DNA of 64,000 nucleotides from Patagioenas fasciata (GCF_037038585.1 NC_092524.1:48941001-49005000); one strand, 5' to 3'; shown: positions 39,395-51,337, numbered from the stretch's first letter. Notes: generated from the letters alone by a model not told the origin. Numbers and translations: made by a program.

Positions 39395-39451
39395 TCACTG
39401 CTTATCTTCAGCTGGATACCTTCTGTTCCTTTTTTTACCCTGTACCGTCAT
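39395..39451 (-). other. Upstream ORF, 18 codons, ending 5 nt before the DIO2 start
   Basis: The ORF runs from ATG at 39451 to TGA at 39397-39395, and the main ATG begins at 39389. The peptide is basic (begins MTVQGKKRNRRYP). Its stop lies too close to the main start for easy reinitiation, so among the upstream ORFs it may be one of the stronger brakes on D2 synthesis. Expression is not shown. Confidence 0.55.
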
Positions 39452-39529
39452 TTAAAAAAGTAAAGTAAAAAGCATTTTAAAAAAAATTCATTACCCCTCT
39501 CTCAGCCTCCGTCTTTAAAATGAGCAGAG

Positions 39530-39598
39530 CTAGTTAAACATGAGCAGGCTAGTTAAAACCATAACTGCACGATATTCATTCAACTCGGAGCTGCTCAT
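39530..39598 (-). other. Upstream ORF, 22 codons, in DIO2 5' UTR
   Basis: The ORF runs from ATG at 39598 to TAG at 39532-39530, begins MSSSELNEYR, and contains two further in-frame ATGs. It is the longest upstream ORF in the leader. An overlapping 8-codon ORF starts at 39579 in another frame. A role in lowering translation is inferred from the known behaviour of DIO2 leaders. Confidence 0.5.
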
Positions 39599-39864
39599 TT
39601 TTCAGAAACTAAGATGTTAACAAAAATTCTTCCCTTAATCAGGGACCCGATTTTGTTGAAGAGAGAGGCAGCTGTGTTTCCAGTTCCCTGCAGTTACAAA
39701 ATTTAAACTGAGATTGTTAATTGTTAACTTTCCTGCACTATCCCATTGTTTCTCAGCTATTTAAGCACGGAACAGACCTCTCATTTCTGTGTCAGTAAAG
39801 CTGGCTACCAGGTGCAACAATACTTGTTTTAAAAAAGGTTTATGTACATAAACTTTCTGTTCCT

Positions 39865-39892
39865 CCCTCCCTCTTTCCCTCTCCCCCCTCCC
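39865..39892 (-). promoter_or_regulatory. G-quadruplex-forming motif in DIO2 leader
   Basis: The minus strand, which is the mRNA strand, has five runs of three or more G separated by 1-5 bases (39892-39890, 39888-39883, 39879-39877, 39871-39869, 39867-39865). This fits the G3+N1-7 rule. It lies about 80-110 nt after the inferred TSS, in a longer purine-rich tract (about 39860-39932). Confidence 0.55.
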
Positions 39893-39996
39893 TGCTCTCT
39901 CTGTTCCTGCCTCCCTCCTCTCGCCCTCTTTCTTACTATCTGCTTATGGTGCAAAGTGCTTTCCCCTCTGCAGCCCTAGCTTGCTTCCCTGAAGCC

Positions 39997-40003
39997 TTTT
40001 ATA
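39997..40003 (-). promoter_or_regulatory. TATA box of DIO2
   Basis: TATAAAA followed by GG on the minus strand. It lies about 610 bp above the main ATG and places the TSS near 39972. The DIO2 promoter is known to be of the TATA type in mammals. Confidence 0.8.
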
Positions 40004-40060
40004 CATTCCCTAGCTAATTGCTGCAATAGAGAAATGAAACCCTAATCTTAGTAAAGATCT

Positions 40061-40068
40061 TGACGTCA
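40061..40068 (-). promoter_or_regulatory. Perfect cAMP response element (TGACGTCA)
   Basis: This is the full 8-bp palindromic CRE, 57 bp above the TATA box, so about 90 bp above the inferred TSS. The human DIO2 promoter has a CRE at about that distance that carries induction by cAMP (TSH, adrenergic signals). Spacing and perfect match argue for function. Confidence 0.85.
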
Positions 40069-40819
40069 ATGTAAAAGAGGGCTTTGCTTTGGCCAGGACT
40101 GCAGTGAATAGAAAAATGAAATTCTCGAAACTTTTTTTTTTTTTTTTTTTTGAGAGAGAGAGAGGAGAAAAAAAAGAGAGACAGGCAGCAAGGGTGGAAC
40201 TTTGTTTTCCTTTGAAAAGGAAAAAGAAAAAAACCCCACACAATATGTTTCTGACTGCTCTTAAGAAATGCTTTCAAATTTTGGAAAGAAATATTTTCAT
40301 GTGATATGGAAGGTAACACAGCAATGCAGGCTTCTGTTGTCAATGTGGTTTTTTTCTCATATTTTTTATTTTGTTTTTTCCTTCGCCCTTTTGTCTTTTC
40401 CAAGAAGGTGTGTGAGCTGATGCATCCCAAGAAAGGACAAATTTCTCTATATTTTCCTCCCACCTCCATGAAGTACAACACATATAGTGTTTAAATATCT
40501 TCTGTCATCTTCTTGGTATTTAAGGAAACATAAGTAAACACCCAGCACTAATTTTATTTACTGACATGTAAGAGAAGAAGATAAAGAAGAGAGGAAAAAA
40601 GAGGTTTTGAAGGATTTGGGATTTTTAAGCTAAAGTTCCATGCCTAAAAATAATATGCTACAGCCTTAAATGCTGTTAATCAACTGAGCTTCAAGGATTT
40701 AATATTCCACTATGATAATTATTTATGTCCCCTAGTCTAATAAGGATAACTAACCTTTGGTTAAAAGCTTATTAAAAAAAAAAAAGGAAGAAGTTTCCTC
40801 TGGCAGAGCCATGTGGGCT
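40069..40819 (-). other. Upstream flank of the DIO2 promoter
   Basis: It holds a T-run with an adjoining GAGA tract (about 40132-40185) and AT-rich sequence. Binding sites other than the CRE are too degenerate to assign by eye. Confidence 0.5.
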
Positions 40820-41179
40820 TTAACAACCACAAGCATCCCCTGCAGCCCCATGCTGAAGGTTTGCTTTGTTCATTTCCACTTCTCTTTGTTTTACCTCTTT
40901 AGTCCAATATTTAGATCTCTTCCCACATGATTTTGGTTTTTTGGTACAGTAGACACATTTTGTTTGGTGGTTGGGTTTTTTTAGCATCGTTCTAATTTCC
41001 TTAGGTAAATATTTCATATATTTCATGCTGCAGACATCCATAATTTTGGTTTTGTGTAAATGTCTTCCCTTTGTGCTTATGTAGGCTCTCCTCACCAGGT
41101 ACATTTCATTCCCAAAGGTGTCAACATGATACCTAACCTCTGTCAACTCATATCCTTGATGAGCACAAGCTTCCTTCAT
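40820..41179 (-). other. Unrecognised 119-codon ORF, possible pseudogene remnant
   Basis: An ATG-started frame runs to TGA at 40822-40820 and lies about 0.75 kb upstream of the DIO2 promoter on the same strand. The product is basic, with no low-complexity bias, and has a Cys/Lys-rich stretch (KCVYCTKKPKSCGKRSKYW) resembling a small metal-binding knuckle. A TAA lies four codons above the ATG in the same frame, but protein-like sequence (VASTEKIVMTDED) continues upstream of it. A neighbouring frame at about 41310-41220 also reads like protein (SQYLKMKDPRVVKTDDVYLLQ). This suggests a once longer coding sequence broken by stops and a frameshift. I do not recognise the family. No splice sites or poly(A) tail were identified. 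Confidence 0.3.
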
Positions 41180-44100
41180 TAGTATGTCTTAGTCTTCGTC
41201 AGTCATCACTATCTTTTCAGTGCTAGCAACTGCAGAAGGTAAACATCATCAGTCTTCACTACTCTGGGGTCTTTCATTTTCAAATATTGTGATACCACTC
41301 GGGCTTGTCATTATGCTGGGATGCATACCTCAAGAAAGGCCATCCTATGTCGTCTTGAGCTTACCAAGGAAAAGTTTATTTAGGTAGCATAATATCAGAC
41401 ATTTGTAAAAGATATCACCCAGACAGGATATCTTCCAGGAAATGTTTACTCAAAGAAATAACTTGAAAAGGTTACACACATTAAACCAGCGACCTTTTGC
41501 ATTACTAGCATAAACAAAAAAAAGGAACTGAATTTCTTTTTCAAACTATAACAATTTTTAAGTCAAAATGTTGCTGATGACATTGTTCTGTTGCCATAGG
41601 AAGGACTGCAACCTCCCAGATCTGGTTTTATTACTAAAACTTGCAAAAACACGTTATAAGCCAGCATTTATGTATCGCCACAAATGGATAAGTCAGTGTG
41701 CTCATGTCATGTGAGCACAACACAGGAACAAGGGTCCTCAGAGCTGCTAAACTAGCTTACTGGCTAACCTCAGGCAAGTATATATAATCACTTGATTACA
41801 AGCACTCTCAAGCCTAGATTACTCTTCTGTATATCCACCACTAAAACATGCATTGTTCTGTCTGGGATGGTCCCCTTTATTTTGGGAAGGTTTGTTAAAA
41901 GGCAGGCCTGGGGATTGTTGATGACGATGCCGGATGAATCATCAGCCATTGTTTCTGAGAACAGTTTGCAAAGAGCTCTGAGGACAGTCCAGCTCACGCT
42001 TTTCCTGTTCCCGGAGGTAAAGTCAGGCAAGAACCTACACGGGGAACACAATGTATTCTGGGTTCCTGTGGAACAACTGCCCCTACCCACAACTGTGCTT
42101 CATGGGTGAAGAGGTTGTTTGTAAGACAGCTGGAGACCAGACTGCTATGGAGCTTTGAAGTGCATCGGAAGCCGAGCAGGAAGCCCATGGAGTACTAGTG
42201 TAAGACGGCATTTCATATTTACTGTGTCACCTTCCTTGTGTATGAGACAGACTGTGTGTACTGAGCTAAGCAGACTACCTCAGTGTTTGAGAGTTACAGT
42301 CAAGACATGCTGATAACTAGCTAATTCAACCATAAAGCCAAAAATCTTTTGACTAAATAAAAATGTAAAAAGACAGGTTTTGCCATTGCTGTCTTCAAAA
42401 GCAGTGTGTCCCTGCGGGATACAAGCACTGCTTCTCAGCTGGACAGTCAAAGTTCAGCAGCCCTCAACAGAGAAAGAAAGCATAATCTTAGCGTCTTCTT
42501 GTTGATACCACTTCTCTCCTTCTTGGCTGAAACAGTTCATCCCTGTGTTTATTTCTCTCAGACATCAAAATTACAAGGGAAGCCACTATTTGCATCTTTT
42601 GTGACAGATGGGTATCTCCAGCATAATCTCAGTGTTGAAGCCAACAGAACTCTGCAGGCCTTCATGAAGCAAAGAAGAAAGGCTAAATCTTTCAGACCTT
42701 TACCCTCCTGAAGGAAAGCTGAATGAATTTGATATATGAGGAACAATAAGGGGTAAGTGAAAGGTGCTCATGAAGAACATGAGACAGGGTGCAGCTAAAG
42801 CTCATTTCAGTTACCTGCCTTGCCATGCCTTCCTATATAATTTGGGCACAGCCCTACAATGTACTTCAGTTCTCCATCAGAAAAAAAAAAAAAAATTCCT
42901 CCTGTAATCTAAGGAGCAGTCAAGTTCAGTAATGGGAAATTAAACATATCATCCATAATTTGTCAAGGTGGAATGAGTAAAGCCAACAACACTAAAGCAT
43001 TCACTGTTACTAGACCTTGTATGTGGCTAAAGTCAACAGTATCGGTATAGATGTTCATATTCTGTAATGTTTATAGAAATCAGTGCTGCCACAACCGTAT
43101 CCATGCATAGCTTCATGTTTCTTCCCAGTTTCAACCACAGTAGAATGAAGATTAGAACACAAGCAGCTAGTAAGTTTGTCTACTGCAACTGTCTTAATAG
43201 CTGTGCCTAGACACACACGAAATTTCAGGGGGAGTTACTGCTGCTCAGGCCACTTTCTCTGATCTCGTTTTATACTGGGTCCATACCAGCTTTCTGCATA
43301 TCCGATAGTGTATTTTACAGCCTTCCCTTGGTTTTGTAGGTTGTCACTTTTTTGTGGGTGAGCTACCTGTGTAAGCTGCCACAACACTCAATCCCACTCT
43401 ATCTAGGCACCTAAATGCAAGACCCTAGAGCCTAAACCAAGTGGAATGATTGACATTTTGATTACTCAGTCTGATTTTTTCAGACTAGCCAAGACCATTT
43501 TAAATGCAGTCACTCTTTGCAACACAGCTGGGAAAAGGTACCTCAGTGAGAGGCAAGCGAGGCTGCTGCTCCAGTCCTACCCTCAGGAGGTTCATGGGAG
43601 AGACCATCCCAAAGGATTCAGCACAACCTGTGTGCCTGCCTTGCTGCTTCTCACTGCTTTCACTGCCAAAAACAAAGAATGAAGCTTTTTGTTTGAGAGC
43701 TAGTTAGTGTGTCCATGAGCTTATCCCTGGAGAATTGCGCAGCTGCAGAGTGATATGGTTAGAGATGGGGAGGAGAAAGTTTAGCATAGCTTTGCCTCCC
43801 TGGCCCTGGGCAAAATTTGTTTATTACAGCCAAACAAGAATTTATACCTCTCGTAAAACTGCATTTTTTCTCTTTGCCAAAAAAGAAAAATCTCCCCTTT
43901 CTCTGAGCAACAATTCCGTCACTTAAAATGCCATGGAGGGTTGACTGAATGTCTACTTCCACTTTTTGATTAGGATCAGCAGCATATTTTCTTAAAAAAA
44001 TAATATATTCAATTGAAAGTAAAATTTTCCAGACAAGTCTCAGTGATACCTGGATGTATTACACACAGTATGGATTCACCAGGCCCTGACTTACTCCATC

Positions 44101-47100
44101 ACTCCTGGCTGCAGCACCATGTCTGAATGGAGCAACCTTCATCGCACTGGCACTCAGCCCCATCCTGCCTGCTTAAAGCTGCCTCTGTTCTCTACAGGAA
44201 CCCTCTTACCAGCCTTTCAAGGGTGAGCACACTAAATATATCCTTACTGCCTAATTTATTACATTTTGTATCAGCCTTGGTTTTGTTTTACTTGGGTTAT
44301 TCTACCACTGCCATTAGGCTGCATAATTGAGAGATGATTACTCTGTGAAACTGGCAGCTGTGAGAGATGCTGATTTAATAGCCCAGAAGATCTGATTCCT
44401 CAAGTTTGTCTGCAGAGGGGCTGAGTACAGGTAGTGGGAATGCAAACTGCCTACAGCATCATCTCTCCATGGCAGTTTGGAGGGGAGTCTCAGGAGCAGG
44501 AGCAAGCCAGTCTCACTGCCCACCCAGTCCATACAGCAGTACCACAATTAGAGCTTCTTTCATCCAGGAGATACCAAGGAAGAAAAAGTCCACATAACTG
44601 GGACACTTCTGCATAGGGAAAGAACAGAATATCCTAAGAGATGGCAAGTTATACCTAGATTCTGGGCATAACTGAGGCTGTCTTATAGTCAAGCCACAGT
44701 GGCTCAGAAAGATGGAGGTACACAAGGAAAACTGGGACTGCTGATGTCTCTGCAAAACCTGTTCTGTAGACTTCAAAGCTGTGAGTTTGGCACCTTCTAA
44801 GAAGCCACGTTCATTGTGTGACAGCAAAGTGAAATAATTGACGCATGGATATGGGTGTGTAATAGTGACAAGTTTGAGGTTAGAAGAATTCCCCACATCC
44901 CTTGGCTAATGATCCCCAAATTTCTATGCAAAACAAAAATAATCTCCCTGTTTCAGTAAACTACAGTGAAAAAACCTGCTGCTGAAACACACCTGGCTGA
45001 GTCAGACTTAATTTTGGAACAAAACAAAACACCCTACCTACCCTAAAAGATAACATAGTTTCTCTTAAGAAAAGTAGGAGAGCTGATCTATGAATAAGGA
45101 CAATCAGAAAACTTCATCAGAAGTAAAATCAGTCAGTCCAAACATACTGAATACTGCACAAGAAGAGGAAAACAACACCTTAAATATATTGAACACGAGA
45201 ACAATTTCATCTGCTTGTAAACTGTTGTAAACTCCCAAGTGAAGCTGGGACTAGAATTCAGAATCTTCCACTGCTATGACTATCCAGGTGAAGGATATGT
45301 TTACAGGAGTCTCATATAGTTGTCAATAAATCAGGAGGTTAATGTATTCCTACCCATCTAAAACACCAGAGAGGTATGGGGAAGTAGAATTTTAGTAATA
45401 GCTCTATAGGTGTTTCTAAGGAGAAGGGGTCATTTCCTTTTGCCTGGCAAACCACTGACCTTTTCTTCAGTGTATCCCTCTGGAGACCTCCTAATCCACT
45501 GTGTTTCAGTAGAATTAAATGTGTGTGTCCTTGTCATTCTTGTCACAGGTTTGTACATGAATTTCAGTTGCTGATAATAGCTTATACATGAGCCAAGCTT
45601 TCAGTCTCCCTCCTTCACATCCTGATGCATTTTAAAGTTCCACCTTCTATGGATAATTTTCTGTGTAGGGGTGGAGGCAGAAATGCTGAAATAGCATAAT
45701 AAAGGTTCATATAATTGTATTTTTAGTTAAGTCAGAAACAGAAATTACCAAGAATCCTATTTCCTTGAACTTGAATCCTATTCTCCAACCTTTCCTTGTC
45801 AAACGAAGACAATGAGATAGTTCAGATCTCACGTAGATTGGAAACTGAGGTTTCCAGTCTTTATGAAAAGATATCCAGCTAGGAAAAAAAAAAAATGAAA
45901 CATCTTACAGTGACAGTAAGATATGCAGAAGTTTATCTTTCTGGGTAGAGATCTTCTCAAAAGGAGACTCTTAGATACATGAGATTAGAAACTGTATGCT
46001 CTGAGTATGAATCAAAATCTAGGAAGTGGTGGGTGCTAACATTTGATATTAGAGCAGTACTGTACTCTCCATCTTTTTTCAGCTTACTATACTAGTAACA
46101 ATTAACAACAAAGGTGTTTTAAAAACATATAAGCAAGCAATCTTATTCTCAGACTGACCTGACCTCTACAGTAAGTATAAGCAATAAACATTTGTACACT
46201 CCTTTATGCCATTGCCAATCTGAAGTCAATATCAATAGCCTGTCTCCTAGGTTTCTTAATCTATAAATCAGATCCTTTAATCCTGTTGCACAATTTCTTA
46301 AAAACTGCCATCCTACTGCCCTTACATACCACTCTGTTCATTTCAACCCCTCTCCATCTGGCCAGGATAGACCATAGTGGAATGACCATCCCAGCTGACA
46401 GGTATGAGCTGTTTCACCGGGGCTTCATTCTCAGTGGTAGCTCCTCCAAATACCATTCACTCTGAGTCTCAAATCAGACAATTTGGTTTTGATTTTTTTT
46501 GTTTGGTTGTTTGTTTTTTTTTCCAGTATGATTCAAATTTCCAACCTAACATTTCTTTGCATGGCTTTATCAGAATATTCTATTATCATCATTTGTGTGC
46601 TGTTCATAAATCATGAGTTTGCAGCCAAAATATTAATCTTTTCATCCTCGGCAACAAGGAAAATACCTATGCCTTTTTGGCTGAGGCAGTAAGGAGTTCA
46701 TGGCCAGTTTACTTTCCTAAGCTAGAACAAGAAATTTCTCATTTTAAAGACTGAAGGACAAGGCTTCTTTTTTTCATTTCAATATGCGTAACAGAAACTA
46801 CAGATCTTTGGATGAAACCATATTGTAATGGTCTAAAACCCCTTGTAAACAACTTTGTTTTATACATTTGCTTTCAGGCCATTTAAACACTGACATTTTT
46901 TTAATTAACTCCTTCAGTTTCCCAGATTCTTTATTAAAAACTGTTAAATGTACATGGGACACAGTTGCACAATATTGCTCAAAGTCTGCCTTATCCCCTG
47001 GGCTCTAACTTTTACCTAAACTGCTCAGAACATCTGCTCATGTTCTCTTTTTTTTCCCTATATTTCCTTCAGTCTGAAAAATTGTCCATGGAGAACATTT

Positions 47101-47934
47101 TCTTTCCTACATTAGAAAAAATTCATTCTGTCATCCTAAAACAATCTAAACAATAATGCAAGAGGTGTCCGCTGTGCTTCCTATTGTGGGATACTGAACA
47201 TGCACAAATTTATGTGCTTTTTCAGCCCCATGAGGGTGTGTTCCAGACCTCTAGCAATACATAAGATGGAGGAAGATATTTGAAGTCAGCACCTCTCCAA
47301 AAAATATCCCACTCTTTTCAATTATGTTTTGTTTTTACATGGAAAACAGCACTCCTCACATCTCTGAGCTGTATTTCCACAAATAATAGGGATGCTACAC
47401 AGGATACAAACTCAATAATATGAGCAGTAGAAAGTACTTGAGAACTGTGGACTCTAAGGAATAAGAACACTTTTTGTCTTCTATTCTGCTGGAACTGACT
47501 TCAGGCTTATTCAGAGTGCAGCTTTATTGAAACCTCTGTTTTGATTCTAGTGAAATTTAACTTCACTTTGGGTGTGGTTTTTTAATTAATTTTAATCCCT
47601 TTACCCTGTTTCATTTAGAATTTTTTTAGACCTAGGAAGTCTTGTAAAAGTGTATTCTTTTGGTCTTCAGTTTCTAGGTGGTCAGAATGGTCTAACACTT
47701 GTACAATCCCATGGCTTCTTCCATCCATCTGTTCCTCAAATTAGGGTCATGATTCATGCTCGTTTCTTTATAGCCTGTGCACTACAATAGAAAATATGAT
47801 GTTTGGGTTAAAAAATTGACTGTGCTAAGCTATGTATTTTATTAGCATATATTTTAGACAATTCCTACCTTGGAGGGCTTCAGTTAAAAAAAAAAAAAAA
47901 AGAAGGAAAAGGAGTGGGGAAAGCAGTAGAGTCC

Positions 47935-47990
47935 TGGAGAAATTCAGCAATTTGCAAGCCAGGACTTGAATTCCAGGGTCCTGTATTTTT
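47935..47990 (-). mobile_element. Short MIR-like fragment
   Basis: CAATTTGCAAGCCAGGACTTGAATTCCAGGGTCCTG resembles the antisense MIR segment around GCCAGGACTTGAACCCAGGG. It is short, so only suggestive. Confidence 0.4.
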
Positions 47991-49013
47991 TTTTTTTAGT
48001 TTCAATAAATCTCTCTACCTATTTTATCAAAGCAAAGAATCAACTCAGCTAGAAATAAACAGAAAATAGCAGGTTTGATTCTCAGGTATTCATTCGCTTG
48101 ATGCTGCCATGACCACTGTTGCTCAATGATGGAAAGTCAAGATGATCTTTAGGATTTAATGTTAGAGTGCCCCAGAAGGGCTAGTTTATGAAATGAGGAA
48201 ATTCTAGGAACATAACCTAAAAAAAAAAAAAAAAGAAAGAAAGAAAAACATTGGCAAAACTTTGTCTTAAAGAGAAATTAAGCACAGGTACAGGCTTTAG
48301 ATTTTCTGCTTTTTATTGTTTCCTGACATCTGTTACTCTGAGTACGTTTTGCAGTTTAGAGATACCTAAACATCTGTTGTAGGGTCTGTTATGCCACCTT
48401 CCTAACCTAAAGAAGAAAAAATTATCAAGCAGCTAGCCTCATCTTGGGAAAGGTAAAGTCATTATGGATGGTGAAAGCTTCTTGTTCCGAGCTTCAGCAT
48501 GACAGACAATTTCAATAGCTGCAGTAAGCATACGCCCAAGAACATTAGTCTTCATTTTCTCCTAACAATATTTGAACAGGATTTTGAAAGAAATGTAGAG
48601 ATTCAGAAAGAGAAATATAATTCCCTTTACATCAGAAGAATCCTGGTAGTGGTGGAAATAAGTGTTTTAGGTGGACAGTAGACTGAGAGTCAAAAAAGTG
48701 GCCCCCTCCACAGTCAGCAAGAAACTCACTGTGTGCATTTAAATAAGCCACTGAAAACCTTTGGCATGGTTTCCGTATATATCTATTTTTACCTAAGAAG
48801 TTATATCACACACAGGTTTTTATGAAATGTAAGCTTTTTAAAGCCCTTTTTACATCTTCAGAGAAAATATGTTGTATAGGTGTCAGATATTAAAAGCAGT
48901 AGTAATAAGAATAATGCGAGCAGAGATACAAATTAATGCCACTCACCTGTAAGGTTTAAATATAGGAATAACTTGGGCTGTTTCCTGTGAGTTATGTAGG
49001 CAGTAACCTAGAA

Positions 49014-49067
49014 TATAATAATATAGTATATGTATTAAATATAATAATATAGTATAATAATAGGTTA
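49014..49067. repeat. AT-rich direct repeat (ATATAATAATATAGTAT twice)
   Basis: Two copies of a 17-nt AT-only unit separated by a short spacer and followed by a partial third copy. Confidence 0.7.
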
Positions 49068-50284
49068 CTTACACTCAAAGTACCAAAAACCTTATCAAAA
49101 TCTTATGTAATTTTCTTTATGAAGTCTCATTGCAAGTGAATAAAGTGTCCTTATTCACCGTGCACAGTGGGATTAAAACTACTAATTTATGAAATAAAAA
49201 ACATTTACTATGTTCAATCTGTTGCAATGTATCAAAAAAAAAATTCCAAGAGCTAAAGCACCCTTCCAGTCCTTCTGTTTCAACCAAACCAAAGATAACT
49301 AAGAGCTAGACATGTGTTTTTGTAGCTTACATATTGCTATGCAGCATTTACCTTAGAGCTATCTACAATATCATCTGATCCCACTTACATTAATCCAAAG
49401 TATTTGATTATAGTAAAATTTGGGTTTTTTACACCAAAGCATTGAGAAAGTATGTGGATAGAGTATACATACACTCATGAATAAAATATAGCTTTGTTTT
49501 ATTTAGATGTATACATTTATATTTCTATTTATTAATGCACATATTCAAGAGGAAACTTTGCAGACCATCAGTTTTAAGACCCTAGCAAGGTTCTAATTTC
49601 AGAAGAAAGAAGCTAGAGTTGAACCTTTTCTCAACAAAATCAGATCATTTTCCTAAAACCCCCTCAAGATATCCTCTAATATATTGAAGCATACACACAC
49701 TTAACTTTAAGCAAGGATTATTCAGCCCTGCACAGAAACTTCAGAAGGATGGATTCTCAAACGCAATTGGCATGTTGCACTTGTACATAAACTAACTTCT
49801 TATGGCAGCATTAGACGATGTGTCCCATCCTTGGAACACGTACGCACAAGCATAATGCAAATGCCTTGTAGGAAGGATCTTTCACTTCTGACAATCCACT
49901 GTCCTGTAACTTTTGTGATAACTGACAGCAGTACAAGTTAGGTGTATAGTTACCATTTTCCAAGGATCTATCAGTTTACACACATGGTGTGCATCAATGT
50001 TGGTGGTTGTAAAAAGAATAAAGCAATGACAAATTATTTTTTGTGTCCAGGAGTATCACAATCATAAGTGTACGGTTATCTAAAGAAGTGTAGCTACAAT
50101 TGGACTCTGCATTGGTTTAGTTAGTGCTTATACAATATTATCACTACTCTAATCAGTAGCAGTAGTAATTTGCCATGGTTAAAAAAAAAAAAAAAACCAC
50201 AACATTTTTTAATGTTAAATTTCCTTAAGAACTAAGGAGCTTAACAGCAGCTAAGTCATAGCTAGTTTTAAGGAAAACGTAAAA

Positions 50285-50400
50285 GATAATAATAATGAGT
50301 TGAATAATAATAAAAACATTTATCACTTACGTAGCTTTGTGTACTTTCAAAGTGCTGTACAAATACTAAATAATTCATTTTAATTAAAAAGATTAAAGGG
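50285..50400 (+). mobile_element. Ancient SINE/LINE-derived fragment (MIR/L3-type)
   Basis: AATAATAATAA followed by CATTTATCACTTACGTAGC and TTTCAAAGTGCTGTACAAAT follows the well-known old amniote repeat with a TATAGCGC...CAAAGCGCTTTACAAA core. Confidence 0.55.
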
Positions 50401-50837
50401 CCTTTGAAATGAGACGTGCTGCTCATTACCTCAACAAGAGAAAGATCTGACCTCAAATACCTTTATGCTTGAAAATTATTAAGAAACTAAAACTGCAACC
50501 TAAGCTGAAAGCAAAAATAATGCCTAACCTCATAGAATAAGCCTTTGGAAATCAGTGAAGTCACTTGCACAGATAAAAGGTGTGAGATCAAACACTAAAT
50601 TATATGTCACAGCTTTTACTTTTTTCTTTTCCTTCTTTTATTTTTTTTTCCCCTCTTTTTCTTTATTGCAGAGATTTCAGCCTTTCAACATACCAGGTAA
50701 AAAGTCCCACTAACTTCACCAGGAGCAGCCCCTTAGAAATGTTTATGTGCTTTCTAAGAAGCTGTTTGTCTTTCCTGAATTGTTCCATTTCGTGTCAGCT
50801 GTGGTGCTCATACTTATGAAAGGAAGAAGCCTTTTTT

Positions 50838-50842
50838 CTTTC
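50838..50842. repeat. Target-site duplication, left copy (CTTTC)
   Basis: This is the first copy of the 5-bp direct repeat directly outside the LTR. It matches 51501-51505 exactly. Confidence 0.75.
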
Positions 50843-51259
50843 TGTCGAGGGTTAAGATTGCAGGGTGACAATCAAACCCTGGCAGATGTATTGTTAACCT
50901 CCTCTCCCCCCCACTTCCCCCTTTTGCCCCTCCCTCTCCCCCCTTCCCACTCAGGACAGGCGATCGGGAGGGAAAGAAGGACAGAGAGAAGAGAGTTGGA
51001 AAATTTAAAGATGTTTTACTAACGCTACTAATAAGAATAGAGAAAATAATACAAAATATACAAAACCAATCTTGTAAGTCTCAGCAACTGCAGAGCCAGC
51101 ACCCAAAGTCCTGGATTAGACTCTGTAGCCAACCGGAGTTGGATTCAGTCTGTCACTAGGCCTCAGTTCACAGGGATGACCAGCAAGGTCCTCTCCTAAT
51201 GTCAGCCATGGGGAAAAAAGGGAAAAAGGAAAAGAGACGAGATCCTCGTGATCTCCCAC

Positions 51260-51266
51260 TTTTATA
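51260..51266 (-). promoter_or_regulatory. TATA box of the LTR
   Basis: TATAAAA followed by GTGGGAG on the minus strand, mid-LTR, placing U3/R near 51235. If active, it would transcribe towards DIO2, whose promoter is about 11 kb further along the same strand. Confidence 0.6.
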
Positions 51267-51337
51267 TGAAGTATTCATGTGAATGGCATGTTATACACCG
51301 TTGGTCAGTCTCTTGATCACCAGTTTCTCGTTGCCCC

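Larger units (their letters stand above)
22660..39972 (-). other. DIO2: DIO2 gene, predicted whole transcription unit
   Basis: This span runs from the inferred transcription start, about 25-30 nt below the TATA box, to about 20 nt past the AATAAA signal. It holds a 5' UTR of about 580 nt, two coding exons, one 11.26-kb intron and a 3' UTR of about 4.6 kb, giving a spliced mRNA of about 6 kb. That size and the two-coding-exon layout agree with what is known of DIO2 in birds and mammals. The TSS and cleavage site are inferred to within tens of bases. Any further 5' untranslated exons would not be visible here. The whole unit reads on the minus strand and no other gene interrupts it. Confidence 0.9.
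39390..39972 (-). other. DIO2: DIO2 5' UTR with multiple upstream ATGs
   Basis: This is the sequence between the inferred TSS and the main ATG. Reading the minus strand gives short upstream ORFs starting at 39849 (6 codons), 39784 (7), 39746 (2), 39598 (22), 39579 (8), 39491 (4), 39475 (7) and 39451 (18), each closed by its own stop. The start-proximal half is strongly purine-rich on the mRNA strand. Upstream ORFs in DIO2 5' UTRs are known to reduce translation. That the whole segment is unspliced is assumed. Confidence 0.7.
41192..50284. other. Intergenic DNA upstream of DIO2
   Basis: Unique AT-rich DNA with A-runs at about 42880, 45889, 47887, 48221 and 50180. ORFs up to 127 codons are not protein-like in a recognisable way. 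Short MIR-like fragments occur (47935-47990, possibly 45235-45290). Confidence 0.5.

Noticed and set aside
38994..39398. Extension of DIO2 exon 1 upstream to a GTG start and downstream past the donor
   Set aside because: The real start is the ATG at 39389 in good context. The downstream part (after CAG at 39168) is intron: it follows a GT donor and does not match deiodinases, whereas exon 2 continues the protein.
41788..42090. 100-codon minus ORF containing GIVINNPQ, faintly like a stretch of a conserved vertebrate protein
   Set aside because: The likeness is limited to a few residues, the surrounding sequence does not follow, and an equally long ORF lies on the opposite strand.
49014..49067. 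AT-rich repeats considered as an origin or att-like site
   Set aside because: Simple AT direct repeats are common in vertebrate DNA, and nothing nearby supports a specific function.
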